Shown here: in pieces, positions 27,102 through 35,974 of the stretch
Position numbering within the stretch: position 1 is the first letter of the stretch
Layout: the number at the start of each line of letters is the position of its first letter
Source: an uncultured Candidatus Saccharibacteria bacterium
GTDB lineage: Bacteria > Patescibacteriota > Saccharimonadia > Saccharimonadales > Saccharimonadaceae
Direction of reading: 5' to 3'
Assembly (NCBI GenBank): GCA_946415265.1
Contig: CAMKRV010000005.1
Location: 1-41,884 of the forward strand
Length of the DNA stretch: 41,884 nucleotides
Notes under the pieces: model-generated
Databases searched by the model: none
What the model saw: only the letters and a program-made list of their open reading frames with translations
What the model was told of the DNA's origin: nothing
Made by a program: the position numbers and the translations under genes

Positions 27102-28574
27102 ATGCGGAAAATATACATATTATATATAGCAACAATTAGTATATTAAGTTTAGTATATATTAACAATACTTCTGCCTTAGACTATTCTAGTAATGTAGGA
27201 GTAGGGTTTACCTTTAATCCTGCATTATCTATTAGTCTTAGTTCTAATGACTTAGTTATTCCTAATCTAGTTCCTGGTAGCATGGAAGATAGTAATAGTA
27301 TTAATGTAAGTGTTGCTACTAATGCAGCGTATGGGTATACATTGTCTGCTAATGTTAATGATGAGAATTTAGTACATAGTAATAATATAGATACATTCAG
27401 TAGTATAGCTACTAATGCAGGTCTAGCTAGTTTAGATGATAGTGAAGATAGTAATATATGGGGATACTCTACTTCATTAGACAGTGGTGCTACTTGGTCT
27501 AATTATAATGGCTTATCTAGCAGTAATAGTACTACGCTATTAGACGCTAATAGTAATGTTTCTAGTAACCTAGACTTTAAGATAGCTGCTAGAGCATCTA
27601 GTACTCAGGCTAGTGGAACATATACTGGAGTGATTAACTTCATTGCAGTATCCAATGTAGCACCAATGAGTTTATTAGATTCCTTTATAGCTTCAGGAGC
27701 AGAACAATTAAATGGATACTTCAAAATGCAGGATATGACACATGATATATGTAATAACGTAGATGTAGAAGAATCAGAGCTACAACTTATAGACGTAAGA
27801 GACAACAAGATTTATTGGGTAGCCAAACTCAAAGATGGCAATTGTTGGATGACACAGAATCTTGATCTAGATTTATCGCATGAGGTGGCTTTGACGTCAG
27901 AGAACACTAACCTCAAAACCTATGCTCAAACTGGACCATATTCGCCAGAAGGGGGCTACTACCAAGATGACACAAACACTATCTACTGGGCGCCAATTAG
28001 GAGCACTACTTCCTCGCTCAATAGAAATAATTTCCCAGCAACTGTCGATGCTAACAATACCCCATATTCATATGACCCAAGCTCATTATACTACTACTAT
28101 GGGCCACCTTCTAATCCTGCAAACCACACCTTTTACTCATTAAGTACCTGCCAAAACGAAAACTATCCCAATTGTGAACGTTATCCAGCCGGCAATTATT
28201 ACAACTGGTCCGCCGCAGTAGCTAGTGATAATACCATTGGTTTTACAGAAACTAACACCTATGCCGATAATTCCATTTGTCCTAATAATTGGAAATTGCC
28301 AACATCCAACAACTTTAATACTTTAACTAAAACTTATGATATAAACAATAAGAATTCTTTAGACCTACAACTTAGCCCTCTCTGGTTTGTTCGATCTGGG
28401 TATATTCAAAATGGAGGCTCATCACCCTCTGGCACCTATGGTTGCTATTGGACCAATATATCAAGCAGCGATGGCTCTTCGGCCCAAAACTTATCATTCT
28501 TCAACGGTTTTATTAGCTCAACCAATACATACCAACGGAATCTTGGCCTTACAGTGCGCTGCATAACTGAGTAA
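27102..28574 (+). CDS. FISUMP-domain secreted protein with a divergent N-terminal domain
   Basis: MRKIYILYIATISILSLVYINNTSA signal; IYWVAKLKDGNCWMTQNLDLDL; NYYNWSAAVASDN; NSICPNNWKLPT; LTVRCITE. SD AAGTGAGG supports ATG 27102 over 27075. Confidence 0.85.
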   Translation: MRKIYILYIATISILSLVYINNTSALDYSSNVGVGFTFNPALSISLSSNDLVIPNLVPGSMEDSNSINVSVATNAAYGYTLSANVNDENLVHSNNIDTFSSIATNAGLASLDDSEDSNIWGYSTSLDSGATWSNYNGLSSSNSTTLLDANSNVSSNLDFKIAARASSTQASGTYTGVINFIAVSNVAPMSLLDSFIASGAEQLNGYFKMQDMTHDICNNVDVEESELQLIDVRDNKIYWVAKLKDGNCWMTQNLDLDLSHEVALTSENTNLKTYAQTGPYSPEGGYYQDDTNTIYWAPIRSTTSSLNRNNFPATVDANNTPYSYDPSSLYYYYGPPSNPANHTFYSLSTCQNENYPNCERYPAGNYYNWSAAVASDNTIGFTETNTYADNSICPNNWKLPTSNNFNTLTKTYDINNKNSLDLQLSPLWFVRSGYIQNGGSSPSGTYGCYWTNISSSDGSSAQNLSFFNGFISSTNTYQRNLGLTVRCITE

Positions 28575-28657
28575 TAATAGTAGCCGTATATCAAATAATT
28601 CTCTGAGCTTTAAAACCCTATTTTTGAAGTTTTTATAAAAATATTCGAAAAAGATTA

Positions 28658-28684
28658 TTAGCACACTTGACAACCGAGTGCCAA
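28658..28684. promoter_or_regulatory. CIRCE-like operator 1, overlapping the -35
   Basis: TTAGCACAC-N9-GAGTGCCAA with TTGACA (28667-28672) in the spacer. Confidence 0.8.
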
Positions 28685-28704
28685 TGCGCTACAATAGAGG
28701 AAGA

Positions 28705-28731
28705 TTAGCACTCGCCACGCACGAGTGCCAG
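28705..28731. promoter_or_regulatory. CIRCE operator 2, downstream of the -10
   Basis: TTAGCACTC-N9-GAGTGCCAG; TACAAT at 28690-28695. Confidence 0.9.
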
Positions 28732-28779
28732 AAAAATCATTAAAATCGCAATAAAATAAACTCAAAAAGGAGGATCATA

Positions 28780-30669
28780 ATGAGCAAAATTATCGGTATC
28801 GACCTCGGCACCACCAACTCGGCATTTGCTTACATGGTGGCCGGCAAACCAGAAGTTATTACCAATAGTGAGGGTGATCGCACTACTCCATCTGTAGTAG
28901 CTGTCACCAAAAAAGGCGAGCGTTTGGTGGGTAAAGTTGCTCAACGCCAGCGCGTTACCAACCCAAAGAATACCATTTATGGCATCAAGCGTTTAATCGG
29001 CCGCAAATTCACCGACAAAGAAGTAGAGCGCGATAAGGAAATCAGCCCTTACAAAATCGTGAAAAAGGGCAACGGCGTAGCTGTAGAAATGGACGGCAAA
29101 GAATACACACCAGAAGAAATCAGCGCTATGATTCTTAGCAAAATCAAAGCTGATGCCGAAGCTTTCCTTGGCGAAAAGGTCACCGAAGCCATCATCACTG
29201 TGCCAGCCTATTTCGACGATTCTCAACGCCAAGCTACCAAAGACGCTGGCAAAATCGCTGGCCTCGAAGTCAAGCGTATTATCAACGAACCTACCGCAGC
29301 CGCTCTAGCCTATGGTCTAGAAGGCAAAAAAGACGAGAAAATCGCCGTCTTCGATCTTGGTGGCGGTACCTTCGATGTAAGCATCATGGATATCGGCGAC
29401 GGTGTGTTTGAAGTACTTTCCACCAACGGCGATACTCACCTAGGTGGTGAAGATTTTGACAACATTATCGTTAACTTCCTAGTAGATGAATTCAAGAAAG
29501 AATCCGGCATTGATATCAAGGGTGACGCTGCCGCTATGCAACGCGTCAAAGACGAAGCTGAAAAGGCTAAAAAAGAGCTATCTTCAAGCACTTCTACCGA
29601 TATCAATCTTCCCTTCCTTTCTGCCGATGCCGATGGACCAAAACATTTTGAATATACGCTCACTCGTGCCAAACTCGAAGAATTGGTTGCACCACTTCTA
29701 GATCGCCTAGCCGAGCCAGTAGAAAAGGCTCTAAAAGACGCCAAGCTCAAAACTTCTGATATCGACGAAATCGTGATGGTCGGCGGCATGACTCGTATGC
29801 CAGCCGTAGTAGAAAAAGTTAAAGCCATCTTCGGCAAAGACCCAATGCAGGGCGTCAACCCAGACGAAGTTGTAGCCGTAGGTGCAGCTATCCAGGGCGG
29901 CGTACTTCAAGGCGATGTCAAGGATGTATTGCTCCTAGACGTTACTCCACTTACTCTTGGTATCGAAACCATGGGCGGCGTTCGCACTCCATTGATTGAG
30001 CGTAACACTACTATCCCTACATCTAAGTCCGAAGTGTTCTCTACCGCCAGCGATAATCAGCCTCAGGTAGAAATTCACGTCCTCCAAGGCGAACGCGAAT
30101 TCGCTAAAGACAACAAATCCCTCGGCCGCTTTATCCTAGACGGTATCGCACCAGCTCCACGCGGCGTGCCACAGATTGAAGTTACCTTCAATCTAGACGC
30201 TAACGGCATCTTAAACGTTACTGCCAAAGACAAAGGTACCGGCAAAGAGCAATCTATCACCATCCAAAACTCCGGCAACATGAGCAAAGAAGATATCGAA
30301 AAAGCTCAAAAAGAAGCCGAACTTCACGCTGAAGAGGATAAAAAGAAAAAGGAAGGCATCGACGCTAAAAACCACCTAGAAAACACCATTTATCAAGCCG
30401 AAAAAATGCCCGATGAATACAAGGATAAAATTAGCGACGAAGATAAAGAGACTATCAAAAAAGCTGTGGAAGAGGCCCGCAAGGTACTAAACGACACCGA
30501 CGCCGACAAAGAAAAGTACGAAGAAGCCATCAAAGAGCTCTCCGATAAAATCATGCCTATCGGCGCAAAAATGTATCAAGCTTCTGCCGACGATGCTAAA
30601 TCAGAAGACAAAAAAGACGACAAGTCTTCCGACGACGAACCCGTCGAAGGCGAAGTAGTAGATAAATAA
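28780..30669 (+). CDS. dnaK: Hsp70 chaperone DnaK
   Basis: [40 protein letters not shown]..; SD AGGAGG. Confidence 0.98.
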   Translation: MSKIIGIDLGTTNSAFAYMVAGKPEVITNSEGDRTTPSVVAVTKKGERLVGKVAQRQRVTNPKNTIYGIKRLIGRKFTDKEVERDKEISPYKIVKKGNGVAVEMDGKEYTPEEISAMILSKIKADAEAFLGEKVTEAIITVPAYFDDSQRQATKDAGKIAGLEVKRIINEPTAAALAYGLEGKKDEKIAVFDLGGGTFDVSIMDIGDGVFEVLSTNGDTHLGGEDFDNIIVNFLVDEFKKESGIDIKGDAAAMQRVKDEAEKAKKELSSSTSTDINLPFLSADADGPKHFEYTLTRAKLEELVAPLLDRLAEPVEKALKDAKLKTSDIDEIVMVGGMTRMPAVVEKVKAIFGKDPMQGVNPDEVVAVGAAIQGGVLQGDVKDVLLLDVTPLTLGIETMGGVRTPLIERNTTIPTSKSEVFSTASDNQPQVEIHVLQGEREFAKDNKSLGRFILDGIAPAPRGVPQIEVTFNLDANGILNVTAKDKGTGKEQSITIQNSGNMSKEDIEKAQKEAELHAEEDKKKKEGIDAKNHLENTIYQAEKMPDEYKDKISDEDKETIKKAVEEARKVLNDTDADKEKYEEAIKELSDKIMPIGAKMYQASADDAKSEDKKDDKSSDDEPVEGEVVDK

Positions 30670-30685
30670 TCTATTCCACTCTTCC

Positions 30686-30714
30686 AAAATAGCCCCACCT
30701 CCTGGGGCTATTTT
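30686..30714 (+). terminator. Intrinsic terminator of dnaK
   Basis: AAAATAGCCCC-N7-GGGGCTATTTT. Confidence 0.85.
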
Positions 30715-30732
30715 GTGTGCTATAATTTATCT

Positions 30733-31482
30733 ATGAAAATCCTCATACCAGAATTAGAAAACCCTATCATCCAAAAAGCCATCCAGGGTTTTCCAGAAAT
30801 AGAGTTCATCAACACTGAAAACCTCAACGATGCCAACGAAATATTAGCTCAAGGTCAAGCCGATTCCATGATCTCCGGTCTAGATTATTCTTCGCGCGAT
30901 GTCCTTATAGCATACAAAAACCACTTACCATTAAAATCTGATTATTTCTCTAGTTGTTTTATCTGTGAAAAAGAAGGCCAGCATTTCGCTCTCGCCGATG
31001 GCGGAGTCAACAAAATCCCCACCAAGGAACAACTGTATACTATAGTTGAAGATACTGCCAAAACTTATCAAACTTATTATAATGAACAGCCCAAAATCGC
31101 CATGCTTTCCTATTCCACCAATGGCAGTGGCGGCAAAAATCCCGATCTTGAAAAAATCCATTTCGTAATTGAAAAAATCCGCACCAGCCATCCAGATTGG
31201 CTAATTGACGGCGAAATGCAGCTAGATGCCGCGGTGAGTCCCACAATTTCCACCAAAAAGTTTCCCACTTCACAAATCAAAGGTGAAGCCAACATCCTTA
31301 TTACCCCAGATCTTAATTCTGGTAACATCTTCTACAAATCGCTCGAACAATTCGGCGGCTTCACTATCGCTGGGCCAATTATTCAAGGCTTCACCATCCC
31401 ACTCGCAGATTTATCCCGCGGCAGCACAGTCAATGATATTATACTCACTATTAATGTTTTAAGGAGCTTAATCAATGAATAA
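30733..31482 (+). CDS. Phosphate acetyltransferase-like (PTA_PTB) protein, short form
   Basis: PKIAMLSYSTNGSG..PDWLIDGEMQLDAAVSP..ANILITPDLNSGNIFYKSLEQFGGFTIAGPIIQGF; TATAAT 6 nt before ATG 30733. Confidence 0.85.
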   Translation: MKILIPELENPIIQKAIQGFPEIEFINTENLNDANEILAQGQADSMISGLDYSSRDVLIAYKNHLPLKSDYFSSCFICEKEGQHFALADGGVNKIPTKEQLYTIVEDTAKTYQTYYNEQPKIAMLSYSTNGSGGKNPDLEKIHFVIEKIRTSHPDWLIDGEMQLDAAVSPTISTKKFPTSQIKGEANILITPDLNSGNIFYKSLEQFGGFTIAGPIIQGFTIPLADLSRGSTVNDIILTINVLRSLINE

Positions 31483-31648
31483 CCGAATAATATCTTTAGA
31501 GACCGCACGCGACAACGGGAGCGGAATGAGCGAGGAGCCCCGTAACGACCGCCCCTTGGGACGCGGACGACCTATGGTCGACGGGCGCGACGAAGTGAGT
31601 CGAGAAAGATATTATCGGTTATTCTTAAAGAAAGGAATATTACTATGA
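31475..31648 (+). CDS. 57-aa small ORF inside a palindromic element, overlapping both neighbours
   Basis: MNNRIISLETARDNGSGMSEEPRNDRPLGRGRPMVDGRDEVSRERYYRLFLKKGILL*; AAGGAG 5' of ATG; ATGAATAA overlap with upstream stop and ATGA overlap with glmM start. Confidence 0.4.
   Translation: MNNRIISLETARDNGSGMSEEPRNDRPLGRGRPMVDGRDEVSRERYYRLFLKKGILL
31477..31624. repeat. GC-rich palindromic element
   Basis: Arms GAATAACCGAATAATATCTTT (31477-31497) and AAAGATATTATCGGTTATTC (31605-31624), complementary except one extra A; GC-rich core. Confidence 0.85.
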
Positions 31649-32964
31649 AATACTTTGGCACCGACGGTATCCGTCAAAAAGCCGATCAATTCACCCCAGA
31701 TTTTCTTACCAACATCATCAAAGGTCTCATCGATTATACCGGCGACAATGTCAAAGTCCTCATCGGCGGCGACACTCGTGAATCCACCGAATGGATCCTA
31801 GCCGATCTAGAAACCGCCCTTGAAACTTTCGGCATAGAATATGGCAATGTTGGTGTTTTGCCTACTCCGGCTATCAATTATTGTTTCACCAAGATGGGCT
31901 TCGATATCGCCATAGATGTCACTGCCTCCCACAATCCATACACAGATAACGGCATCAAAATCTTTGAACGCGGCCCTCACGACACCGGCATCAAACTATC
32001 CGAAAAAGGCCGCCAAACCATTGAAAATGCGCTAGATAATCCCCAAACTTATTCTACTATTTCTCCTAGTATTCGTGAAAGTTTGCATGAAGACGCCTTA
32101 GATATATACAAAGACCATCTACGCGAGCATCTCAAAGGTATCGATTTTTCCAACCTCCACATTGGCATGGATTGCGCCAACGGTGCCACTAGCACCATCA
32201 ATAAAACCGTATTTGAAGAATTCGGAGCCAAGGTAGAACTCATCAATGCCGACGATTCTTATAGCACCAAAATCAACCATAATTGTGGCAGTACTCACTT
32301 AGAGCAACTTCAAAATCTCGTCAAAAACCAAAAGCTAGATTATGGCGTTGCTTTTGATGGCGATGGAGATCGTGTCCTCATGATAGATGAAAATGGCGAA
32401 ATCGTAGATGGCGACCAAATTATTGCTATTCTTGCAGACTATCTGCATTTAGATTCCATTGCCGTTACTGTTATGGCCAACCAAGGCATCCTAAATTGGG
32501 CCAAAAATCATAAAATTAAGTTAGAAATTACCCCAGTCGGTGATTCCAATGTAGCCGCCGCCATGCGCGAAAAACATATCGCTATCGGCGGGGAGCAATC
32601 TGGACACGTCATTCTTCCTGGCGAAGCCACCGGCGACGGCATGCTCACTGCCCTCATTGTTACTAAAGCCATCGCCACTACCGGCAAAAGCCTTAGCAAA
32701 CTCGCTAGCATCATCACCAAATACCCCCAAGTTAATCTCACACTAGACGCCACGCCAGCACAAAAATCCAGCCTAGCGACGTCTAACGTCGTTAAAGATA
32801 TACTAGCACAATTTGAAGAAAAAGTCAAGTCTACAAATGGTCGCCTGCTTGTCCGCCCCTCTGGCACCGAAGATCTTATCCGTATTACCATGTGGGGAGA
32901 CGACAAAGCAAAAACCACCACCCTCGCCGAAGAACTCAAAACTAAATTAGGAGAAATCTTATGA
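31645..32964 (+). CDS. glmM: Phosphoglucosamine mutase-like (phosphohexomutase)
   Basis: MKYFGTDGIRQKAD, DVTASHNPYTDNGIKIF, AFDGDGDRVLMID, RPSGTEDLIRI. Confidence 0.88.
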   Translation: MKYFGTDGIRQKADQFTPDFLTNIIKGLIDYTGDNVKVLIGGDTRESTEWILADLETALETFGIEYGNVGVLPTPAINYCFTKMGFDIAIDVTASHNPYTDNGIKIFERGPHDTGIKLSEKGRQTIENALDNPQTYSTISPSIRESLHEDALDIYKDHLREHLKGIDFSNLHIGMDCANGATSTINKTVFEEFGAKVELINADDSYSTKINHNCGSTHLEQLQNLVKNQKLDYGVAFDGDGDRVLMIDENGEIVDGDQIIAILADYLHLDSIAVTVMANQGILNWAKNHKIKLEITPVGDSNVAAAMREKHIAIGGEQSGHVILPGEATGDGMLTALIVTKAIATTGKSLSKLASIITKYPQVNLTLDATPAQKSSLATSNVVKDILAQFEEKVKSTNGRLLVRPSGTEDLIRITMWGDDKAKTTTLAEELKTKLGEIL

Positions 32965-33401
32965 AAATTACCAAACTAGAAAAATACACCCCCGAAACCG
33001 CCGATCAAATCCGTAAACTCCTCATCCAACTATCTCGCAGTGGCAAAGACCGCGGTGAAATCCCTAAAGAATGGTTTGAAGAACTTATCGCTTCCCCTTA
33101 TCACGATATGTTGGTTGCCATAGACGACAACAATCAAATCATCGGCATTGCTACACTATCTATTCATATGGGGCCCATCATCCGCAAAAATGCCTATCTT
33201 GAAGATTTTGTCACCGACCAAACTGTCCGCGGCAAAGGTATCGGTTCCGCCCTCTGGGATGCTATGCTAGCCTGGGCTAAAGACAAAGGTTGTAACAACC
33301 TAGAATTTACTTGTGGCAACGGCCGCGAAGCATCTCAACAATTCTATAAAAATCACGGCGCCACTATTTACGATACAAACTTTTTCCGTCGCCAAGTATA
33401 A
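32961..33401 (+). CDS. GNAT-family N-acetyltransferase
   Basis: LEDFVTDQTVRGKGIGSALWDAMLAWAKDKGCNNLEFTCGNGREASQQFYKNHGA; ATGA overlap with glmM. Confidence 0.9.
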   Translation: MKITKLEKYTPETADQIRKLLIQLSRSGKDRGEIPKEWFEELIASPYHDMLVAIDDNNQIIGIATLSIHMGPIIRKNAYLEDFVTDQTVRGKGIGSALWDAMLAWAKDKGCNNLEFTCGNGREASQQFYKNHGATIYDTNFFRRQV

Positions 33402-34761
33402 CCATCAAAATCGCCGGCAACAAATATATGTGCAACGCGTTCGGTAATCCCGCAAAAAAGCATACCGTTATTCCGTACGCCAATATCAACGTCCAAATTA
33501 CTTCCCTAGCTGGATTTTTGTACACCGCCCGAACAATCAAAACCAGAGTCATTACCATTAACACCACGCCCACCAACCCAGTTTCTAGCAACAAACTCGC
33601 GTATTGATTTTGCACAATCTCCTTTGGTGCTGGCGATAGTTCATTTACATACAACGCTTGCCCAGCCCCACCTAACCCCACACCAAACATTATAGTATTA
33701 AAATCTTTTCGCCACACCGTTAGCGCCGCATCAGTTAACCGCACTCGCGTATCTGTAGATTCCTCCACATAACCATCGAACACCGCCTTATCTTCTTTAG
33801 CTTCTTCATCTACCGTTTCTAAAGTAGATGCATTCGCTTCCTCCGGTAAAATCTCACTTTTGTTCTCACGAATATCAATAACTCCTAACGACAATTGATT
33901 TATTACTTTTGCCACTCCATCCACATAAGTATCGTTAGTTGGACTAGCCTGTGCCATCACACCTTGCAAATTCAGCGTGAACAAAAACGCTGCGGCAATA
34001 ATCAAAAAAGCTTTACAAACCCTCCAATCTTTTTGTCGCACCCACTCAAATACTGTCATAAAAATCATTGCTACCACAAACGCATAAATCGCCCCTCGCG
34101 AAAATGTTAAAAATATTGTCACTGCAAAAATAAAAAACAACCAAAAATATTGTTTATTTTTCTTTAAACCAAACCACGCACTCACTGTCGCCGGCGCAAG
34201 CAGCAAATTCCCCATAAATTGTGGCTCTATTGCAAATCCATTCGGATGCGGAAACCCAAACATTTTATACGTACATCCTGCACACATCAAACTCCCCTCG
34301 CGTGGCAACCCTGCCAAATCCAAAACGCATTGCACCAAACACCACCCACACACCGCCAGTGCCGAACCAAAAAACATTTTCCAGAATATTTCTTTAACAC
34401 CCGCCTCCTTCAAAATACTCCGTAAAGAAAAAAACGCATATCCCGCAAAATATATAAACCATAATATTCCCACGGTTAATAATCCTCGCAAACTATTTAG
34501 CGACCACAACACCGACAATGTCACAAAAATAGGAAACAGCATCCATACCCACATTTTCCTGCAATCCCTAAATAGCATCTTTTTCTTTATCATTATTCCA
34601 AACGCCACCACATCAAAAACCACCAGCCAAATTAACGGCAAGGAAAGTTCAAAATTCATTGATTCACTCGCGCCCAATTTAATCACCGGATAATAAGAAA
34701 AAAACAACACCGCTGGCAATATATAAATCAATCCTCTATAAATCTTATTTATCTTTTGCAT
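33364..34761 (-). CDS. O-antigen ligase/polymerase-like polytopic membrane protein
   Basis: Multiple TM helices; FPHPNGFAIEPQFMGNLLLAPATVSAWFG..FLTFSRGAIYAF..GVGLGGAG. Confidence 0.8.
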   Translation of the reverse strand: MQKINKIYRGLIYILPAVLFFSYYPVIKLGASESMNFELSLPLIWLVVFDVVAFGIMIKKKMLFRDCRKMWVWMLFPIFVTLSVLWSLNSLRGLLTVGILWFIYFAGYAFFSLRSILKEAGVKEIFWKMFFGSALAVCGWCLVQCVLDLAGLPREGSLMCAGCTYKMFGFPHPNGFAIEPQFMGNLLLAPATVSAWFGLKKNKQYFWLFFIFAVTIFLTFSRGAIYAFVVAMIFMTVFEWVRQKDWRVCKAFLIIAAAFLFTLNLQGVMAQASPTNDTYVDGVAKVINQLSLGVIDIRENKSEILPEEANASTLETVDEEAKEDKAVFDGYVEESTDTRVRLTDAALTVWRKDFNTIMFGVGLGGAGQALYVNELSPAPKEIVQNQYASLLLETGLVGVVLMVMTLVLIVRAVYKNPAREVIWTLILAYGITVCFFAGLPNALHIYLLPAILMVILGDGKSLYRK

Positions 34762-35974
34762 TTTTCTTACCCGTCTTTTCCTTCACAAAATTCACAATTT
34801 CATTATCAAACCTCGCCACGCCAAAACCATCCACAGTTTTAGAAATCTTTTCACGATCAAATTTCATTTTTTCAAACTTCAAAATTGCTTCCGCCAAAGA
34901 TTTAGCCGTTTGTTCCTTAAACAAAATTCCATTTTTGCCATCTTTAATATAATCACGCGACCCGCCCTCAGCAAAGCCTATCACCGGGCACCCTGCCGCC
35001 AATGCTTCTACCGGTGCTATGCCAAATGGCTCCAAACTAGGGAATAAATATCCCTTCGCCTGCGCTAAATACACAGCCAATTCTTCTTTCTTCATCAACG
35101 GCAAAAATTTTATTAAATCCGAACCTTCTGCCATTTTTACCAGTTTTCTATGCTCGGGCCCCTCGCCTATTACCACTAGACGCCGTTGAGCCATCAAGCA
35201 GGCTTTCACCGCAAGGTCTAATCTTTTCCAGTTCACTTGACGCGCAGTAGTAATATATGTTTTAGCTAGGTCCAAGTTTTCCACAACCTGTGCAGAACCC
35301 ACCCCTTGTTTTTTCGTAGTTTTATTTCCCTGCTTCGTTTGCTTTTTGCTAGACTTTATTTTGAAATCGTCAATCTCCACTGGCGGGTGTATCACTACAG
35401 CTTCTCGCCCATAATACTTTTTTATCGCATCTTTCGCGTACTCAGAAATCGTCACATAATAATCCGGATTTTGCGCCGCCTTTAAATCTGCTTTCCGCAA
35501 AGGCCGCACCATCAGTTTAAAGAAAAACCTCACAAACGGATTCAGCACTCCAAACCCCGGGTTTTTCACGTAATCATCGTACATTTGCCAATAATATTGC
35601 GTCGGCACATGACAATAAGAGATGTGAAGTCCATTCGGGCACTTCACATCTTTCTTCCCCGCCTCGTGAAGGCACTTTCCAGACTTCACGGCTTTAGCTT
35701 CCGCCCCAGTTACCGATATAATCAAATCATAATCCGATAAATCCAAATGCGAAAAATACCATTGCCTAAAAGGCCCCAACACCCGCCGCATCTTGCTCGG
35801 GAACTTTTGCAACCACCCCGTCCGCACATCTGCATCCTTAAACCAATCAATCCCTTTCGGATCATATTTAGAAGTATAAATCGGCGCCACTGGATATAAT
35901 TCGTGAATCCTAAGGAGCACCTTCTCTGCTCCACCCACATTTGTCAGCCAATCACAAACCAGCGCAACTTTCAT
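34745..35974 (-). CDS. GT4-type glycosyltransferase
   Basis: MKVALVCDWLTNVGGAEKVLLRIHELYP, LHISYCHVPTQYYW, FGIAPVEALAAGCPVIGFAEGGSRDYI. Confidence 0.92.
   Translation of the reverse strand: MKVALVCDWLTNVGGAEKVLLRIHELYPVAPIYTSKYDPKGIDWFKDADVRTGWLQKFPSKMRRVLGPFRQWYFSHLDLSDYDLIISVTGAEAKAVKSGKCLHEAGKKDVKCPNGLHISYCHVPTQYYWQMYDDYVKNPGFGVLNPFVRFFFKLMVRPLRKADLKAAQNPDYYVTISEYAKDAIKKYYGREAVVIHPPVEIDDFKIKSSKKQTKQGNKTTKKQGVGSAQVVENLDLAKTYITTARQVNWKRLDLAVKACLMAQRRLVVIGEGPEHRKLVKMAEGSDLIKFLPLMKKEELAVYLAQAKGYLFPSLEPFGIAPVEALAAGCPVIGFAEGGSRDYIKDGKNGILFKEQTAKSLAEAILKFEKMKFDREKISKTVDGFGVARFDNEIVNFVKEKTGKKNAKDK

Noticed and set aside
27922-28143. Out-of-frame ORF 27922..28143 and other short ORFs antisense to aspS, dnaK, clp and glmM
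   Set aside because: Overlap well-supported genes in alternative frames and show no start signals or domain-like sequence.
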